Source: Microcella alkaliphila (GTDB taxonomy: Bacteria; Actinomycetota; Actinomycetes; Actinomycetales; Microbacteriaceae). Taken from it: DNA of 64,000 nucleotides. Positions 27,148-35,653 of the stretch are shown here, one piece after another; the stretch's first letter is position 1, and each line of letters opens with the position of its first letter. The stretch lies in NCBI RefSeq assembly GCF_004216855.1, contig NZ_SGXT01000011.1, positions 310,001-374,000 on the forward strand, written 5' to 3'. A model generated the notes under the pieces. It saw nothing but the letters and a program-made list of their open reading frames with translations, was not told the origin of the DNA and ran no database searches. Position numbers and translations under genes: made by a program.

Positions 27148-28488
27148 ATGGGACCCCAGATCACCGGACGCTCAGCCGCCGACATCGCCGCCAGCGTGCG
27201 GGCGCTCATTGAGCGCGGCGTACTGGCCCCGGGGGATGCGCTGCCCCCCGTGCGGAACCTTGCCGACGAGTTGGGGGTGAACCGCAACACCGCGGTCGCG
27301 GCCTACCGGCAACTCACTCAAGCAGGAATGGTCGTGACGCTCGGTCGCGGGGGAACGAGGGTCGCCGACCGCTCCCCGGTCGCCCAAGAAGGCTTTGCGG
27401 CCGACAGCGTGCTGCGCGACGTGGCCACCGGCAACCCCGACTCGGATCTCATTCCGAACCCGTCGCGCGCGCTGGCCGGCGTGGTCGGCCGCCCCATCCT
27501 GTACGGCGAGCCGGTCATTGACCCCGACCTCGAAATCTGGGCCATGCAGTGGATGCGCGCCGACCTCGCCCCCTCCGACGTGCGGTTGACTGTTACGAGC
27601 GGCGCCGCGGATGCTGTCGATCGCCTCCTCGCGCAGGCTCTCGTGCGCGACGACGCCGTCGCGCTAGAAGACCCGTGCTTCTTGACGAGCATCCATACGG
27701 TTCGCGTGAACGGTTACCGACCCGTTCCCGTGCCCGTGGACGACGACGGCATGACGGTCGAGGGGCTGCGCGCGGCGCTCGAGCAGGGGGTGCGCGCGAT
27801 CGTCTGTACGCCACGGGCGCAGAACCCCACCGGCGCGAGCCTCGGCCCAGAGCGCGCTGCGGCGTTGCGGGCGGTGCTTGCCGACTACCCCTACGTGCTC
27901 GTGATCGAAGACGACCACTTTTCGATGCTGTCGCGCACGCCGTTCCGGTCACTGATCGGGCCCGAGCGCAAGCGGTGGGCGCTCGTGCGCTCCGTGTCGA
28001 AGTTCTTGGGGCCCGACATGTGCCTTGCGGTCGTCGCATCGGACCCCGACACGGCCGAACGGCTCGCCACCCGTCTCACGCCCGGCACCACATGGGTCAG
28101 TCACCTGCTACAGCGACTCGCGCTTTCACTGCTCACCGATGACGCCGTCGTCAGCGACATCGCTCGCGCCGCCGACCACTACTCGTCGAGAAACGTTGCC
28201 TTCGCGCAGAAGCTCAGCGCACACGGCGTCCCGACAACCGCCGGAGACGGACTGAACCTGTGGGTGGCGCTCCCCGTGCCGGCGCGGGATGTCTCCGAGC
28301 AGCTCATGCGTCGCGGCTGGCTGGCACGAACGGGCGACGAGTTCTCGCTCGGTGCCGTCATCACAGATCACCGGCTGCGGCTGACCGTTCACGACCTCGA
28401 CGACGGCGATGCCGAGCGCCTCGCCGCCGACATCGCCAGCGCCGTGCGCGCCGCGGGTGGGCGGCTCGCGCAGGCCGAACTGGGATGA
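27148..28488 (+). CDS. pdxR: MocR/GntR-family PLP-dependent transcription regulator (PdxR-like)
   Basis: 446 residues from ATG at 27148; GTG at 27145 is also possible. The N-terminal GntR winged helix (about 8-72, [19 protein letters not shown]) is fused to an aminotransferase fold. The PLP-binding lysine is in SVSKFLGPD, and TPRAQNPTG and IEDDHFS are visible. It lies divergently to pdxST and directly before the kinase gene pdxY, the arrangement of PdxR, which activates PLP synthesis when PLP is low. The transcript is probably leaderless. Confidence 0.9.
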   Translation: MGPQITGRSAADIAASVRALIERGVLAPGDALPPVRNLADELGVNRNTAVAAYRQLTQAGMVVTLGRGGTRVADRSPVAQEGFAADSVLRDVATGNPDSDLIPNPSRALAGVVGRPILYGEPVIDPDLEIWAMQWMRADLAPSDVRLTVTSGAADAVDRLLAQALVRDDAVALEDPCFLTSIHTVRVNGYRPVPVPVDDDGMTVEGLRAALEQGVRAIVCTPRAQNPTGASLGPERAAALRAVLADYPYVLVIEDDHFSMLSRTPFRSLIGPERKRWALVRSVSKFLGPDMCLAVVASDPDTAERLATRLTPGTTWVSHLLQRLALSLLTDDAVVSDIARAADHYSSRNVAFAQKLSAHGVPTTAGDGLNLWVALPVPARDVSEQLMRRGWLARTGDEFSLGAVITDHRLRLTVHDLDDGDAERLAADIASAVRAAGGRLAQAELG

Positions 28489-28495
28489 TCGAGTG

Positions 28496-29347
28496 ATGAA
28501 GGTGCTCTCCATTCAGTCCGCCGTCGCCTACGGGCACGTCGGCAATTCGGCCGCCGTGTTCCCGCTGCAGCGCATCGGTGTCGAGGTCATGCCCGTCTAC
28601 ACGGTGACCTTCTCGAACCACACCGGCTATGGCGCGTGGCGCGGCTCGCTTATCAGCTCGGACGACGTGCGGGAGGTCATCACCGGCATCGAGGAGCGCG
28701 GGGTCTTCCCGCACATTGACGTGATCCTCTCGGGCTACCAGGGCTCGGAGGGCATCGCCGACGTGATTCTCGACGCGGTGGCACGCATCAAGACGGCAAA
28801 CCCTGCGGCGATCTACGCGTGCGATCCCGTGATGGGCAACGCGAAGAGCGGGTGCTTCGTCGCCCCGGCCATCCCGATTCTGCTGCGCGAGCGCGTCGTG
28901 CCCGCTGCCGACATCATCACCCCCAACCAGTTCGAGCTCGGCTACCTCACCGGCACCGAGCCGGACACGCTCGAGTCAACGCTGCGCTCTGTGGACCTCG
29001 CCCGCGCGATCGGCCCGCGCACGGTTCTCGTCACGAGCGTCGAGCGACCGGACCGCGAGGAGGGCACGCTCGAGATGCTCGCGGTCACCGACGACGGCGC
29101 CTGGATCGTCGCCACCCCGCAGTTGCCGATGACGGCGAACGGTTCGGGTGACGTGACGGCGGCGCTGTTCACCGCTCACTACCGGCGGACGGGTGACGCC
29201 GCCGACGCACTCGCCCGAACGGCCTCGAGCGTCTTCGACCTGTTGCAGAACACCCTCAACTCGGGCGAGCGCGAACTGCAGCTCGTCGAGTCGCAGGAGG
29301 CGTATGCGCACCCGCGCATGCAGTTCGCGGTGCGCCAGGTGCGCTAG
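28496..29347 (+). CDS. pdxY: Pyridoxal kinase
   Basis: 283 residues from ATG at 28496, eight bases after the pdxR stop. Ribokinase fold: VLSIQSAVAYGHVGNSA at the start, YACDPVMGN in the middle and the catalytic TANGSGDVTAALF with its Asp near the end. It phosphorylates pyridoxal and related vitamers, complementing PdxST with a salvage route under the same local control. Confidence 0.95.
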   Translation: MKVLSIQSAVAYGHVGNSAAVFPLQRIGVEVMPVYTVTFSNHTGYGAWRGSLISSDDVREVITGIEERGVFPHIDVILSGYQGSEGIADVILDAVARIKTANPAAIYACDPVMGNAKSGCFVAPAIPILLRERVVPAADIITPNQFELGYLTGTEPDTLESTLRSVDLARAIGPRTVLVTSVERPDREEGTLEMLAVTDDGAWIVATPQLPMTANGSGDVTAALFTAHYRRTGDAADALARTASSVFDLLQNTLNSGERELQLVESQEAYAHPRMQFAVRQVR

Positions 29348-29349
29348 GT

Positions 29350-29916
29350 TCACTCGGCCGTCGGCCAGGCGGCTGCGAGCTCGTCGCGCACCTCGCCGAG
29401 CAGCCGCGGCACCGCCTTCGTGCGTGCCACGATGGGGAAGAAGTTCGCGTCCTGCGCCCACCGCGGCACGATGTGCTGGTGCAGGTGACCGGCGATCCCC
29501 GCACCGGCGACCGCGCCCTGATTCATGCCGATGTTGAATCCGTCACAGCGGCTCGTCTCGCGCAGCACCCGCATGGCCGACTGCGTGAGTGATGCGATCT
29601 CAGCGGCTTCTTCGGCCGTCGCCTCGTCGTAACTCGCGACGTGGCGGTACGGGCACACGAGCAGGTGGCCGCTGTTGTAGGGATACAGGTTCAGCAACAC
29701 GTAGGCGTGCACGCCGCGCGCGACGATGAGTCCGGTCGCATCGTCGAGCCCCGGCGCTCGGCAGAACGGGCACCCCGAACGCTCCCCCGTTCGGTCCTCG
29801 TCGTCGATGTACACCATGCGGTGTGGCGTCCACAGACGCTGAAAGGCGTCGGGAACGCCCGCGAAGTCGTCGGCCGCCTCGGGGGGCGAGCCGGTGCCGT
29901 TCGCGTCCGCGTGCAT
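29350..29916 (-). CDS. HIT family hydrolase/transferase
   Basis: 188 residues. HIT motif HLHQHIVPRW with the catalytic middle histidine, YPYNSGHLLVCPYRHV, and a CPFC pair near residue 49 typical of the actinobacterial Ap4A-phosphorylase-like branch. It acts on nucleotide substrates such as AppppA-type compounds; the exact substrate is unknown. It is five bases after thrS, so co-transcribed. It is convergent with pdxY, with two bases between the stop codons. Confidence 0.9.
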   Translation of the reverse strand: MHADANGTGSPPEAADDFAGVPDAFQRLWTPHRMVYIDDEDRTGERSGCPFCRAPGLDDATGLIVARGVHAYVLLNLYPYNSGHLLVCPYRHVASYDEATAEEAAEIASLTQSAMRVLRETSRCDGFNIGMNQGAVAGAGIAGHLHQHIVPRWAQDANFFPIVARTKAVPRLLGEVRDELAAAWPTAE

Positions 29917-29921
29917 CCGGG

Positions 29922-31934
29922 CTACAGTTCCTGCGATCGGGAGGCGATCGCGCCCGTGATGCGGGCGATCGCCTCGTCGACCGGCACGCCGTTCAGCTGC
30001 GTGCCGTCTCGGAAGCGGAAGCTGACCGCGCCGTTCGCACGGTCATCCTCGCCCGCGATGAGCAGGTAGGGCACCTTCTGCGTCGTATGCGTGCGGATCT
30101 TCTTCTGCATGCGGTCGTCGGAGTGGTCGACGTGCGCGCGCACGCCCTCCGCCCGCAGACGGCCGATGACGTCTTCGAGGTAGTCGCCGTACTGCTCGGC
30201 AACCGGGATGCCCACCACCTGTTCCGGAGAAAGCCACGCCGGGAACGATCCGGCGTAGTGCTCGACCAGGATGGCGAAGAAGCGCTCGATCGACCCGAAC
30301 AGGGCGCGGTGAATCATGATCGGCCGCTGCTTCGTGCCATCGGAGGCGGCGTAGGTCAGGTCGAATCGCTCGGGGAGGTTGAAGTCGAGCTGGATGGTCG
30401 ACATCTGCCAGGTGCGCCCGATCGCGTCGCGCGCCTGCACCGAGATCTTCGGGCCGTAGAAGGCCGCGCCGCCCGGGTCAGGGACGAGCTCGAGGCCCGA
30501 CTCTTCGGCGACCTCCTGCAGGGTCCGGGTCGCCGTCTCCCACAGTTCGGGCGAGCCGACGAACTTCTCGCTCTGGGGGTCGCGAGTCGACAGTTCGAGG
30601 TAGAAGTCGTCGAGGCCGTAGTCGCGCAGCAGCCCGAGGACGAAGTTCAACGTGCCCGTGAGCTCGCTCTTCACGAGCTCGGGAGTCGTGTAGATGTGGG
30701 CGTCGTCCTGCGTCATGCCGCGCACGCGGGTGAGCCCCTGCAGCGTGCCCGACTTCTCGTAGCGGTAGACGCTGCCGAACTCAAACATGCGCAAGGGAAG
30801 CTCGCGGTACGAGCGGCCGCGCGAGCGGAAGATCAGGTTGTGAAAGGGGCAGTTCATGGGCTTCAGGTAGTAGTCCTGGCCCTGGCGGGTAACGTGGCCC
30901 GTCTCGTCGCGCTCCTCGTCGAGGTGCATGGGCGGGAACATTCCGTCGGCGTACCACTGCAGGTGGCCGCTCGTCATGAAGAGGTTCGACTTCGTGATGT
31001 GCGGCGAGTACACGAACTCGTAGCCCGCCTCCGTGTGCCGCTGCCGCGAGTAGTTTTCCATCACCTGGCGGATGATGCCGCCCTTCGGGTGGAACACCGC
31101 AAGCCCCGAGCCGATCTCGTCGGGGAAGCTGAACAGGTCCAGCTCGGTGCCGAGGCGACGGTGGTCGCGCTTCTGCGCCTCCTCCAGGCGGTGCTGGTAG
31201 GCGCGCAGTTCGTCCTTCGACGGCCAGGCCGTGCCGTAGATGCGCTGCAGTTGCGGGTTCTTCTCGCTGCCGCGCCAGTAGGCGGCGGCCACGCGCATGA
31301 GCGCCCAGCCGTTGCCGATCATGCGGGTATTCGGCAGGTGCGGGCCGCGGCACAGGTCCTTCCAGTGCACCTCGCACGTCTTTGGGTCGACGTTGTCGTA
31401 GATGGTCAGCTCGCTGCCGCCCACCTCGACGCTTTCGCCGTCGCTCCCCTCGGCAGCCGAACCCTTCAGCCCGATGAGCTCGAGCTTGTAGGGCTCGTCG
31501 GCGAGCTCGATGCGCGCCTCCTCCTCCGTGACGACGCGGCGCACAAAACGCTGCCCGGAGCGGATGATGCGCTCCATCGCCTTCGACAGTGCAGACAGGT
31601 CGTCGCTCGAGAACGCGGCGGGCACATCGAAGTCGTAGTAGAAACCGTCGGTGACGGGCGGTCCGATGCCGAGCCGGGCATCCGGATTGATCTGCTGCAC
31701 CGCCTGGGCGAGAACGTGCGCGGCGGAGTGGCGCAGGATGTTCAGCCCGTCGGGCGAGGAGACCGTCACCGGCTCGACGTGGGTGCCGGCCGGCACGCGA
31801 CGAGCCAGGTCGAGCAGTTCGCCGTCGACGCGCATCGCGACGACACTGCGGTCGGTGAACAGGCCGAAGCCGTCCGTTTCCTCCGTCGTCTCCACCGTCT
31901 CGATTGCAACGGCGGGGGCGGGGGCGTCAGTCAC
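29922..31934 (-). CDS. thrS: Threonyl-tRNA synthetase
   Basis: 670 residues from GTG at 31934, preceded by AAAGG; a TTG at 31949 is less likely. The N-terminal TGS-like segment is followed by the editing domain ([10 protein letters not shown] and CRGPHLPNT), then the class II core with the zinc Cys in [38 protein letters not shown] and a C-terminal anticodon-binding domain. TAGCAT at 31971-31976 is a candidate -10 box. It charges tRNA-Thr. Confidence 0.97.
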   Translation of the reverse strand: MTDAPAPAVAIETVETTEETDGFGLFTDRSVVAMRVDGELLDLARRVPAGTHVEPVTVSSPDGLNILRHSAAHVLAQAVQQINPDARLGIGPPVTDGFYYDFDVPAAFSSDDLSALSKAMERIIRSGQRFVRRVVTEEEARIELADEPYKLELIGLKGSAAEGSDGESVEVGGSELTIYDNVDPKTCEVHWKDLCRGPHLPNTRMIGNGWALMRVAAAYWRGSEKNPQLQRIYGTAWPSKDELRAYQHRLEEAQKRDHRRLGTELDLFSFPDEIGSGLAVFHPKGGIIRQVMENYSRQRHTEAGYEFVYSPHITKSNLFMTSGHLQWYADGMFPPMHLDEERDETGHVTRQGQDYYLKPMNCPFHNLIFRSRGRSYRELPLRMFEFGSVYRYEKSGTLQGLTRVRGMTQDDAHIYTTPELVKSELTGTLNFVLGLLRDYGLDDFYLELSTRDPQSEKFVGSPELWETATRTLQEVAEESGLELVPDPGGAAFYGPKISVQARDAIGRTWQMSTIQLDFNLPERFDLTYAASDGTKQRPIMIHRALFGSIERFFAILVEHYAGSFPAWLSPEQVVGIPVAEQYGDYLEDVIGRLRAEGVRAHVDHSDDRMQKKIRTHTTQKVPYLLIAGEDDRANGAVSFRFRDGTQLNGVPVDEAIARITGAIASRSQEL

Positions 31935-32005
31935 CGGGAGACCTTTCAACGGCGGGGCAGGGGCCCGTCCATGCTAGCGGCGGCGCGGGTGCGTGTTGGT
32001 CCGCG

Positions 32006-33211
32006 CTAGACCCCGAGTACGACGAGCATCGCCTCGCTCACGATGCGCATCCAGTCGACGACCAGGTCACGATCGAGTGCGATGAGCCACCCCAACGCAA
32101 GCTGGCCGACGGCGACCACGGTGAGCAGCGCATTTTGAACGACTGAACGTCCGGTGGGCAGAAGGGTGATCGCGAGCAGCGTGACGACCAGATAGGTCGT
32201 CCCCGCCGCACCGACGGAGACGAGCCCGACGACGAAGCCTGCCTGGATCAGCGCGAAGGCGGCCGCGGCGACGAGGGCCACGGTCGGGCGCCGCGTGATG
32301 ATGGCGATGACCAGGGCGACGAGAACCGGGCTCGCAAGCAGCAGAGCGGTCACGGGAGTCTCGGTGTAGATGACGCTGAGCTGCTCCAGGCGTTCGGGAA
32401 TCGACGCCCACAATTCACCCGTTTCGTCCGGCCACAGAACCCGAAAGAAGGCAATGTTCAGCAGCACCACGGTGGTGAGGGTGCCGAGCGCAGGAAACGC
32501 GAGGACCAGTGTGTTGGCCGCGCGCAGCCCGCGCGTGGTCCACCGACCCGAGCGGAGATACGGAGCGGCGACGAGAGCGACAACGAGCAGCACAACACCG
32601 GACGAATCGCTGAGGGCCGCCGCCGCAAGCAGGAGCCCCGCACGAAAGCCGCTGCCCGTGTTTCCCCAGGTCACGAAACGCTGAATGTCAGCGAGGGCCA
32701 ACCCGAAGAACGTGATCGCGAGAAACACGGCGAGGTTCTCATTGACGAGAAAAAAGAACAGCGGCGTTGCCGCAAGTGCGACCATGAGAGCCGTCCCGAA
32801 AGAGACCGAGACGGCCCGTTGCGCCAAGATCTCGATGGCCCCTTGCAGCAGGAATCCGGCCGCAACGACTCCGGCGATTGCCAGCCCCGCCGCCCCCAAC
32901 GGCGCAAGGGCCACCGCGATGCCCGTTGAGATGTGCGGGTACAGCAACGACAGCCAGAGCGAGTCGGCGCGGTCCCACTCAAACGACGTGGCGCGGGCCA
33001 GCAGTTCGGCGTTCGGAGAACTCTCCCCCAACATCCCGGGTACCCCGAGTGCCACAACGATGACACCCGGCACCATGAACACGAGCCGCAGCGTCCAGCG
33101 TCGCCATGCTCTGCGCGGAAACGGCAGCGACCGTCGTAGCTGTTCGTCGCGTCGAGCCCGCTCGCGGCGATCGAGCACAGCGGCCCGCGAGAGAGACGGG
33201 TACTCAGCCAT
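32006..33211 (-). CDS. Polytopic membrane protein, possibly GT-C-like
   Basis: 401 residues from ATG at 33211 (MAEYPSLSRAAVLDRRERARRDE), overlapping the end of the glycosyltransferase gene by eight bases. A basic cytoplasmic N-terminus precedes about ten membrane spans. The first outer loop has FEWDRADSLWLSLLYPHIST with acidic residues, and a middle segment reads ALADIQRFVTWGNTGSGFRAGLLLAAA; both recall GT-C-type lipid-sugar transferases. No named family is certain. It is most likely the functional partner of the upstream glycosyltransferase. Confidence 0.6.
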   Translation of the reverse strand: MAEYPSLSRAAVLDRRERARRDEQLRRSLPFPRRAWRRWTLRLVFMVPGVIVVALGVPGMLGESSPNAELLARATSFEWDRADSLWLSLLYPHISTGIAVALAPLGAAGLAIAGVVAAGFLLQGAIEILAQRAVSVSFGTALMVALAATPLFFFLVNENLAVFLAITFFGLALADIQRFVTWGNTGSGFRAGLLLAAAALSDSSGVVLLVVALVAAPYLRSGRWTTRGLRAANTLVLAFPALGTLTTVVLLNIAFFRVLWPDETGELWASIPERLEQLSVIYTETPVTALLLASPVLVALVIAIITRRPTVALVAAAAFALIQAGFVVGLVSVGAAGTTYLVVTLLAITLLPTGRSVVQNALLTVVAVGQLALGWLIALDRDLVVDWMRIVSEAMLVVLGV

Positions 33212-35090
33212 GAGCATCCTGCTTCGTCAGACCGTGCTCGGTTTTCTCCCAGTAGTGCGGCTTCGTGATGAGCTGCCAGAGCCCCTTGTACGACGCCCAC
33301 GAGTGCAAGAGCCAATACACCGGGTTCAGCAACGCCCACAACACGAGGTGGAAGGCGCCGCGCCTGTACGGCCCCATCATCGACAGGTAGATCATGATGA
33401 CGTTGCCGACGACGAAGTTCAGCAGGGTCAGCCACAACAGCCAGACCGGAAAGAACGGCGCCACGAGTTCGGTGGGCAATGCGAGCGTGATCGCGGTCAG
33501 CAGATAAGCCGGAATCACGCCGAGAAAGGTCAACGGCGTGCCCGCGATCAGCAGGACGAAGCTGAGAAACCGCACCCACCCGATCTGCCGAATGAGAGCA
33601 ACGGGCTGCCGGGCGTGAACGAGGCTCGTCTGCATGTAGCCCTTGATCCAGCGCGAGCGCTGCCGGATGAAGTTCGGAATCGAGGTGTTGGCCTCTTCCA
33701 TCGTGGTCGAGTTGATCACGCCGACGCGGTACCCGAGCGCGCTCGCGCGAATGCCGAGGTCAGCATCTTCGGTCACGTTGTACGGGTCCCAGCCGCCCAG
33801 CTCGAGAAGCGCGCTCGTGCGGAAGTGATTCGATGTGCCCCCGAGCGGAATCGGCAGGTCGGCAATGTCGAGCCCCGCGAGCATGTAGTCAAACCAGTAG
33901 CTGTACTCGAGCGTGAACATGCGCGTGAGCACGTTCTCGGTGTTGTTGAAGTAGTTGAGGGCCGCCTGCACGCAGACGGTCTCTTCGCCACCGCGCGCAA
34001 ACGCCACGACGGCCTTCTTCAGCTGGTCGGGGTCGGGCGTGTCTTCCGCGTCGTAGATGACGAGGTAGTCGCCGGTGGCGAAGTACAGCCCGACGTTGCA
34101 GGCCCGCGGCTTCGTCTGCGGCTGGCCCTTCGGAATCGTGACGATACGAAAGTGCGGTGGCGGGTCGGAGGCGAGCACCGCATCCCGGGTATCGTGATCC
34201 TCCTCCTCGACCAGAATCAGCACCTCGAGCTTCTCGATGGGGTAATCAATGCCACCGAGGTTGCGGATCAGTTGCGCCACAATGTTGGCCTCGCGAAACA
34301 CGGGCACCAGCACGGTGTAGCGCGGCAGGTCGCGGTCGTCGAGGGCCGCGACGTCGGCGCGCGACACGCGCTCGACCACGTCGTAGCCGGCTCCGCGCAT
34401 CGCGACGATGAACTTGAAGCTCGTGCCGGCGAGAAAGACCAGGCTGACGAGGGTGAGCAGCGCGATCGCCGTCTGCACCGGCCACATGACGGCACACACC
34501 GCGATGCCGAGGCCGGCAACGGCGGACCCCACTTTCTGCCCGCGACTGAAGGTGATGCGGGCCGACATGGCCGGGTTTTGTCGCCACAGTTCGTTCGCCG
34601 CCGAGTCGGCAATCTCCGAGCGAAAAAGGCGCAGGCAGGCGTTCTTGATGTTCCACGAGGTGGTCGCGACGAAGCGGGGCTCCGCCCCGATCGCCTGCTG
34701 GATGCGCGCGGCACGTTCCGGGGACGGCTCGCGCGCCGTCGCCACAAACACCCTCCCGTCGTCGTCGCGCTTGATGGGCAGCCAATTTTCGGCGAGGAAG
34801 CGCTGGCCGGCGTTTTCGTCCATGCGCACCAGAGTGTCGTCGAACTTCACCGCCTCAAGGTCGATGGGCAGCACGCCCCACGCCTCGGCCTCGGCGATCA
34901 GCAGTGACTCGCTGTCGAGCAGGCCCTCACTGATGAGCACCTGGTCGAACGAAGCGCCCGTGCGCAGCTCGACCTCTCGCGCGAACGTGAGCGCTTCGGG
35001 CGTGACGAGGTGCGAGCGCAGAAGCAGCTCGGCGAAGGCGTCATGCTCGTGCGGGTCGGCGTAGCCCGGCACCGTCTCCCCCATCGACAT
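33204..35090 (-). CDS. Membrane GT2 glycosyltransferase with N-terminal MshEN-like domain
   Basis: 628 residues. Residues 18-75 contain two helix repeats (ELLLRSHLVTPEALTFAREV and VLISEGLLDSESLLIAEAEA) like the MshEN/T2SSE-N fold, followed by its alpha/beta part to about 150. Two spans (about 187-232) precede a GT2 domain with LILVEEEDHDT, YDAED (347-350), TED (440-442) and QRSRW (478-481). About four C-terminal spans follow. This resembles NfrB-type transferases, but there the MshEN domain is C-terminal. Likely substrate: UDP-sugar for an envelope glycan (inference). Start is leaderless. Confidence 0.85.
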   Translation of the reverse strand: MSMGETVPGYADPHEHDAFAELLLRSHLVTPEALTFAREVELRTGASFDQVLISEGLLDSESLLIAEAEAWGVLPIDLEAVKFDDTLVRMDENAGQRFLAENWLPIKRDDDGRVFVATAREPSPERAARIQQAIGAEPRFVATTSWNIKNACLRLFRSEIADSAANELWRQNPAMSARITFSRGQKVGSAVAGLGIAVCAVMWPVQTAIALLTLVSLVFLAGTSFKFIVAMRGAGYDVVERVSRADVAALDDRDLPRYTVLVPVFREANIVAQLIRNLGGIDYPIEKLEVLILVEEEDHDTRDAVLASDPPPHFRIVTIPKGQPQTKPRACNVGLYFATGDYLVIYDAEDTPDPDQLKKAVVAFARGGEETVCVQAALNYFNNTENVLTRMFTLEYSYWFDYMLAGLDIADLPIPLGGTSNHFRTSALLELGGWDPYNVTEDADLGIRASALGYRVGVINSTTMEEANTSIPNFIRQRSRWIKGYMQTSLVHARQPVALIRQIGWVRFLSFVLLIAGTPLTFLGVIPAYLLTAITLALPTELVAPFFPVWLLWLTLLNFVVGNVIMIYLSMMGPYRRGAFHLVLWALLNPVYWLLHSWASYKGLWQLITKPHYWEKTEHGLTKQDAHG

Positions 35091-35096
35091 GAGTTG

Positions 35097-35102
35097 AGCG
35101 TA
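35097..35102 (-). promoter_or_regulatory. Leaderless -10 box of the GT2 gene
   Basis: TACGCT, six bases (CAACTC), then ATG at 35090. No Shine-Dalgarno is present. Confidence 0.5.
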
Positions 35103-35127
35103 TCGATGCCGGACGCCACAACGACGA

Positions 35128-35149
35128 AACCCCCGCCGTGGCGGGGGTT
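35128..35149 (-). terminator. Terminator after tRNA-Val(GAC)
   Basis: Perfect ten-base arms AACCCCCGCC / GGCGGGGGTT, two bases apart, followed on the minus strand by TTTCG. It is five bases past the tRNA 3' end and ends the three-tRNA minus-strand unit. Confidence 0.75.
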
Positions 35150-35153
35150 GTGG

Positions 35154-35228
35154 TGGTGGGCGATACTGGGATCGAACCAGTGACCTCTTCCGTGTCAGGG
35201 AAGCGCGCTACCGCTGCGCCAATCGCCC
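35154..35228 (-). tRNA. tRNA-Val (GAC)
   Basis: 75 bases including an encoded CCA. The acceptor stem GGGCGAT / ATCGCCC and T-arm GGTTCGATCC are intact. The anticodon stem CTTCC / GGAAG carries loop CTGACAC, giving anticodon GAC. Confidence 0.95.
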
Positions 35229-35267
35229 GCTCGCTTTAGGCCCTGCGGGGGCCGGTTGGTAGCTGTG

Positions 35268-35338
35268 AGGTGGCGACGGGATTCGAACCCGTGTATACGG
35301 CTTTGCAGGCCGCTGCCTCGCCTCTCGGCCACGCCACC
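35268..35338 (-). tRNA. tRNA-Cys (GCA)
   Basis: 71 bases. The acceptor stem is GGTGGCG / CGCCACC with the U discriminator typical of tRNA-Cys. The anticodon loop CTGCAAA gives GCA, and the T-arm contains GGTTCGAATCC. CCA is not encoded. Confidence 0.95.
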
Positions 35339-35374
35339 GTGGGTGACCCCCCAACTACCGAGAGGTGTCACTCG

Positions 35375-35446
35375 AGCGGATGACGAGATTCGAACTCGCG
35401 ACCCTCACCTTGGCAAGGTGATGCGCTACCACTGCGCCACATCCGC
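35375..35446 (-). tRNA. tRNA-Gly (GCC)
   Basis: 72 bases. The acceptor stem is GCGGATG / CATCCGC, the anticodon loop TTGCCAA gives GCC, and the T-arm contains AGTTCGAATCT. CCA is not encoded. Confidence 0.95.
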
Positions 35447-35576
35447 GTGCCCGTCGGTCTCCGTCAGGGCGTGTGATGACTCTAGCGAATCGACGCGCGA
35501 TGCGCCAAACCGGCGCCTCCGGGCGTGTCCAGCAGCGGCCAAACGGCCCGGCGAGTTGTGGCAAGATGGAGGCCGC

Positions 35577-35652
35577 GGGCGATTGGCGCAGTTGGTAGCG
35601 CGCTTCCTTCACACGGAAGAGGTCATCAGTTCGAGTCTGGTATCGCCCACCA
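35577..35652 (+). tRNA. tRNA-Val (CAC)
   Basis: 76 bases including an encoded CCA. The acceptor stem is GGGCGAT / ATCGCCC and the anticodon loop TTCACAC gives CAC. It is nearly identical to tRNA-Val(GAC) on the other strand, so the two form a long inverted repeat around the Cys and Gly genes. Confidence 0.95.
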
Positions 35653-35653
35653 C

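Noticed and set aside
29823-32009. A 728-codon plus-strand frame opposite thrS
   Set aside because: Antisense artefact of the GC-rich thrS codons; no known motif, start signal or ribosome binding site.
32685-34907. A 740-codon plus-strand frame across the two glycosyltransferase-related genes
   Set aside because: It spans the complement of two overlapping, clearly coding membrane-protein genes, with composition typical of antisense frames.
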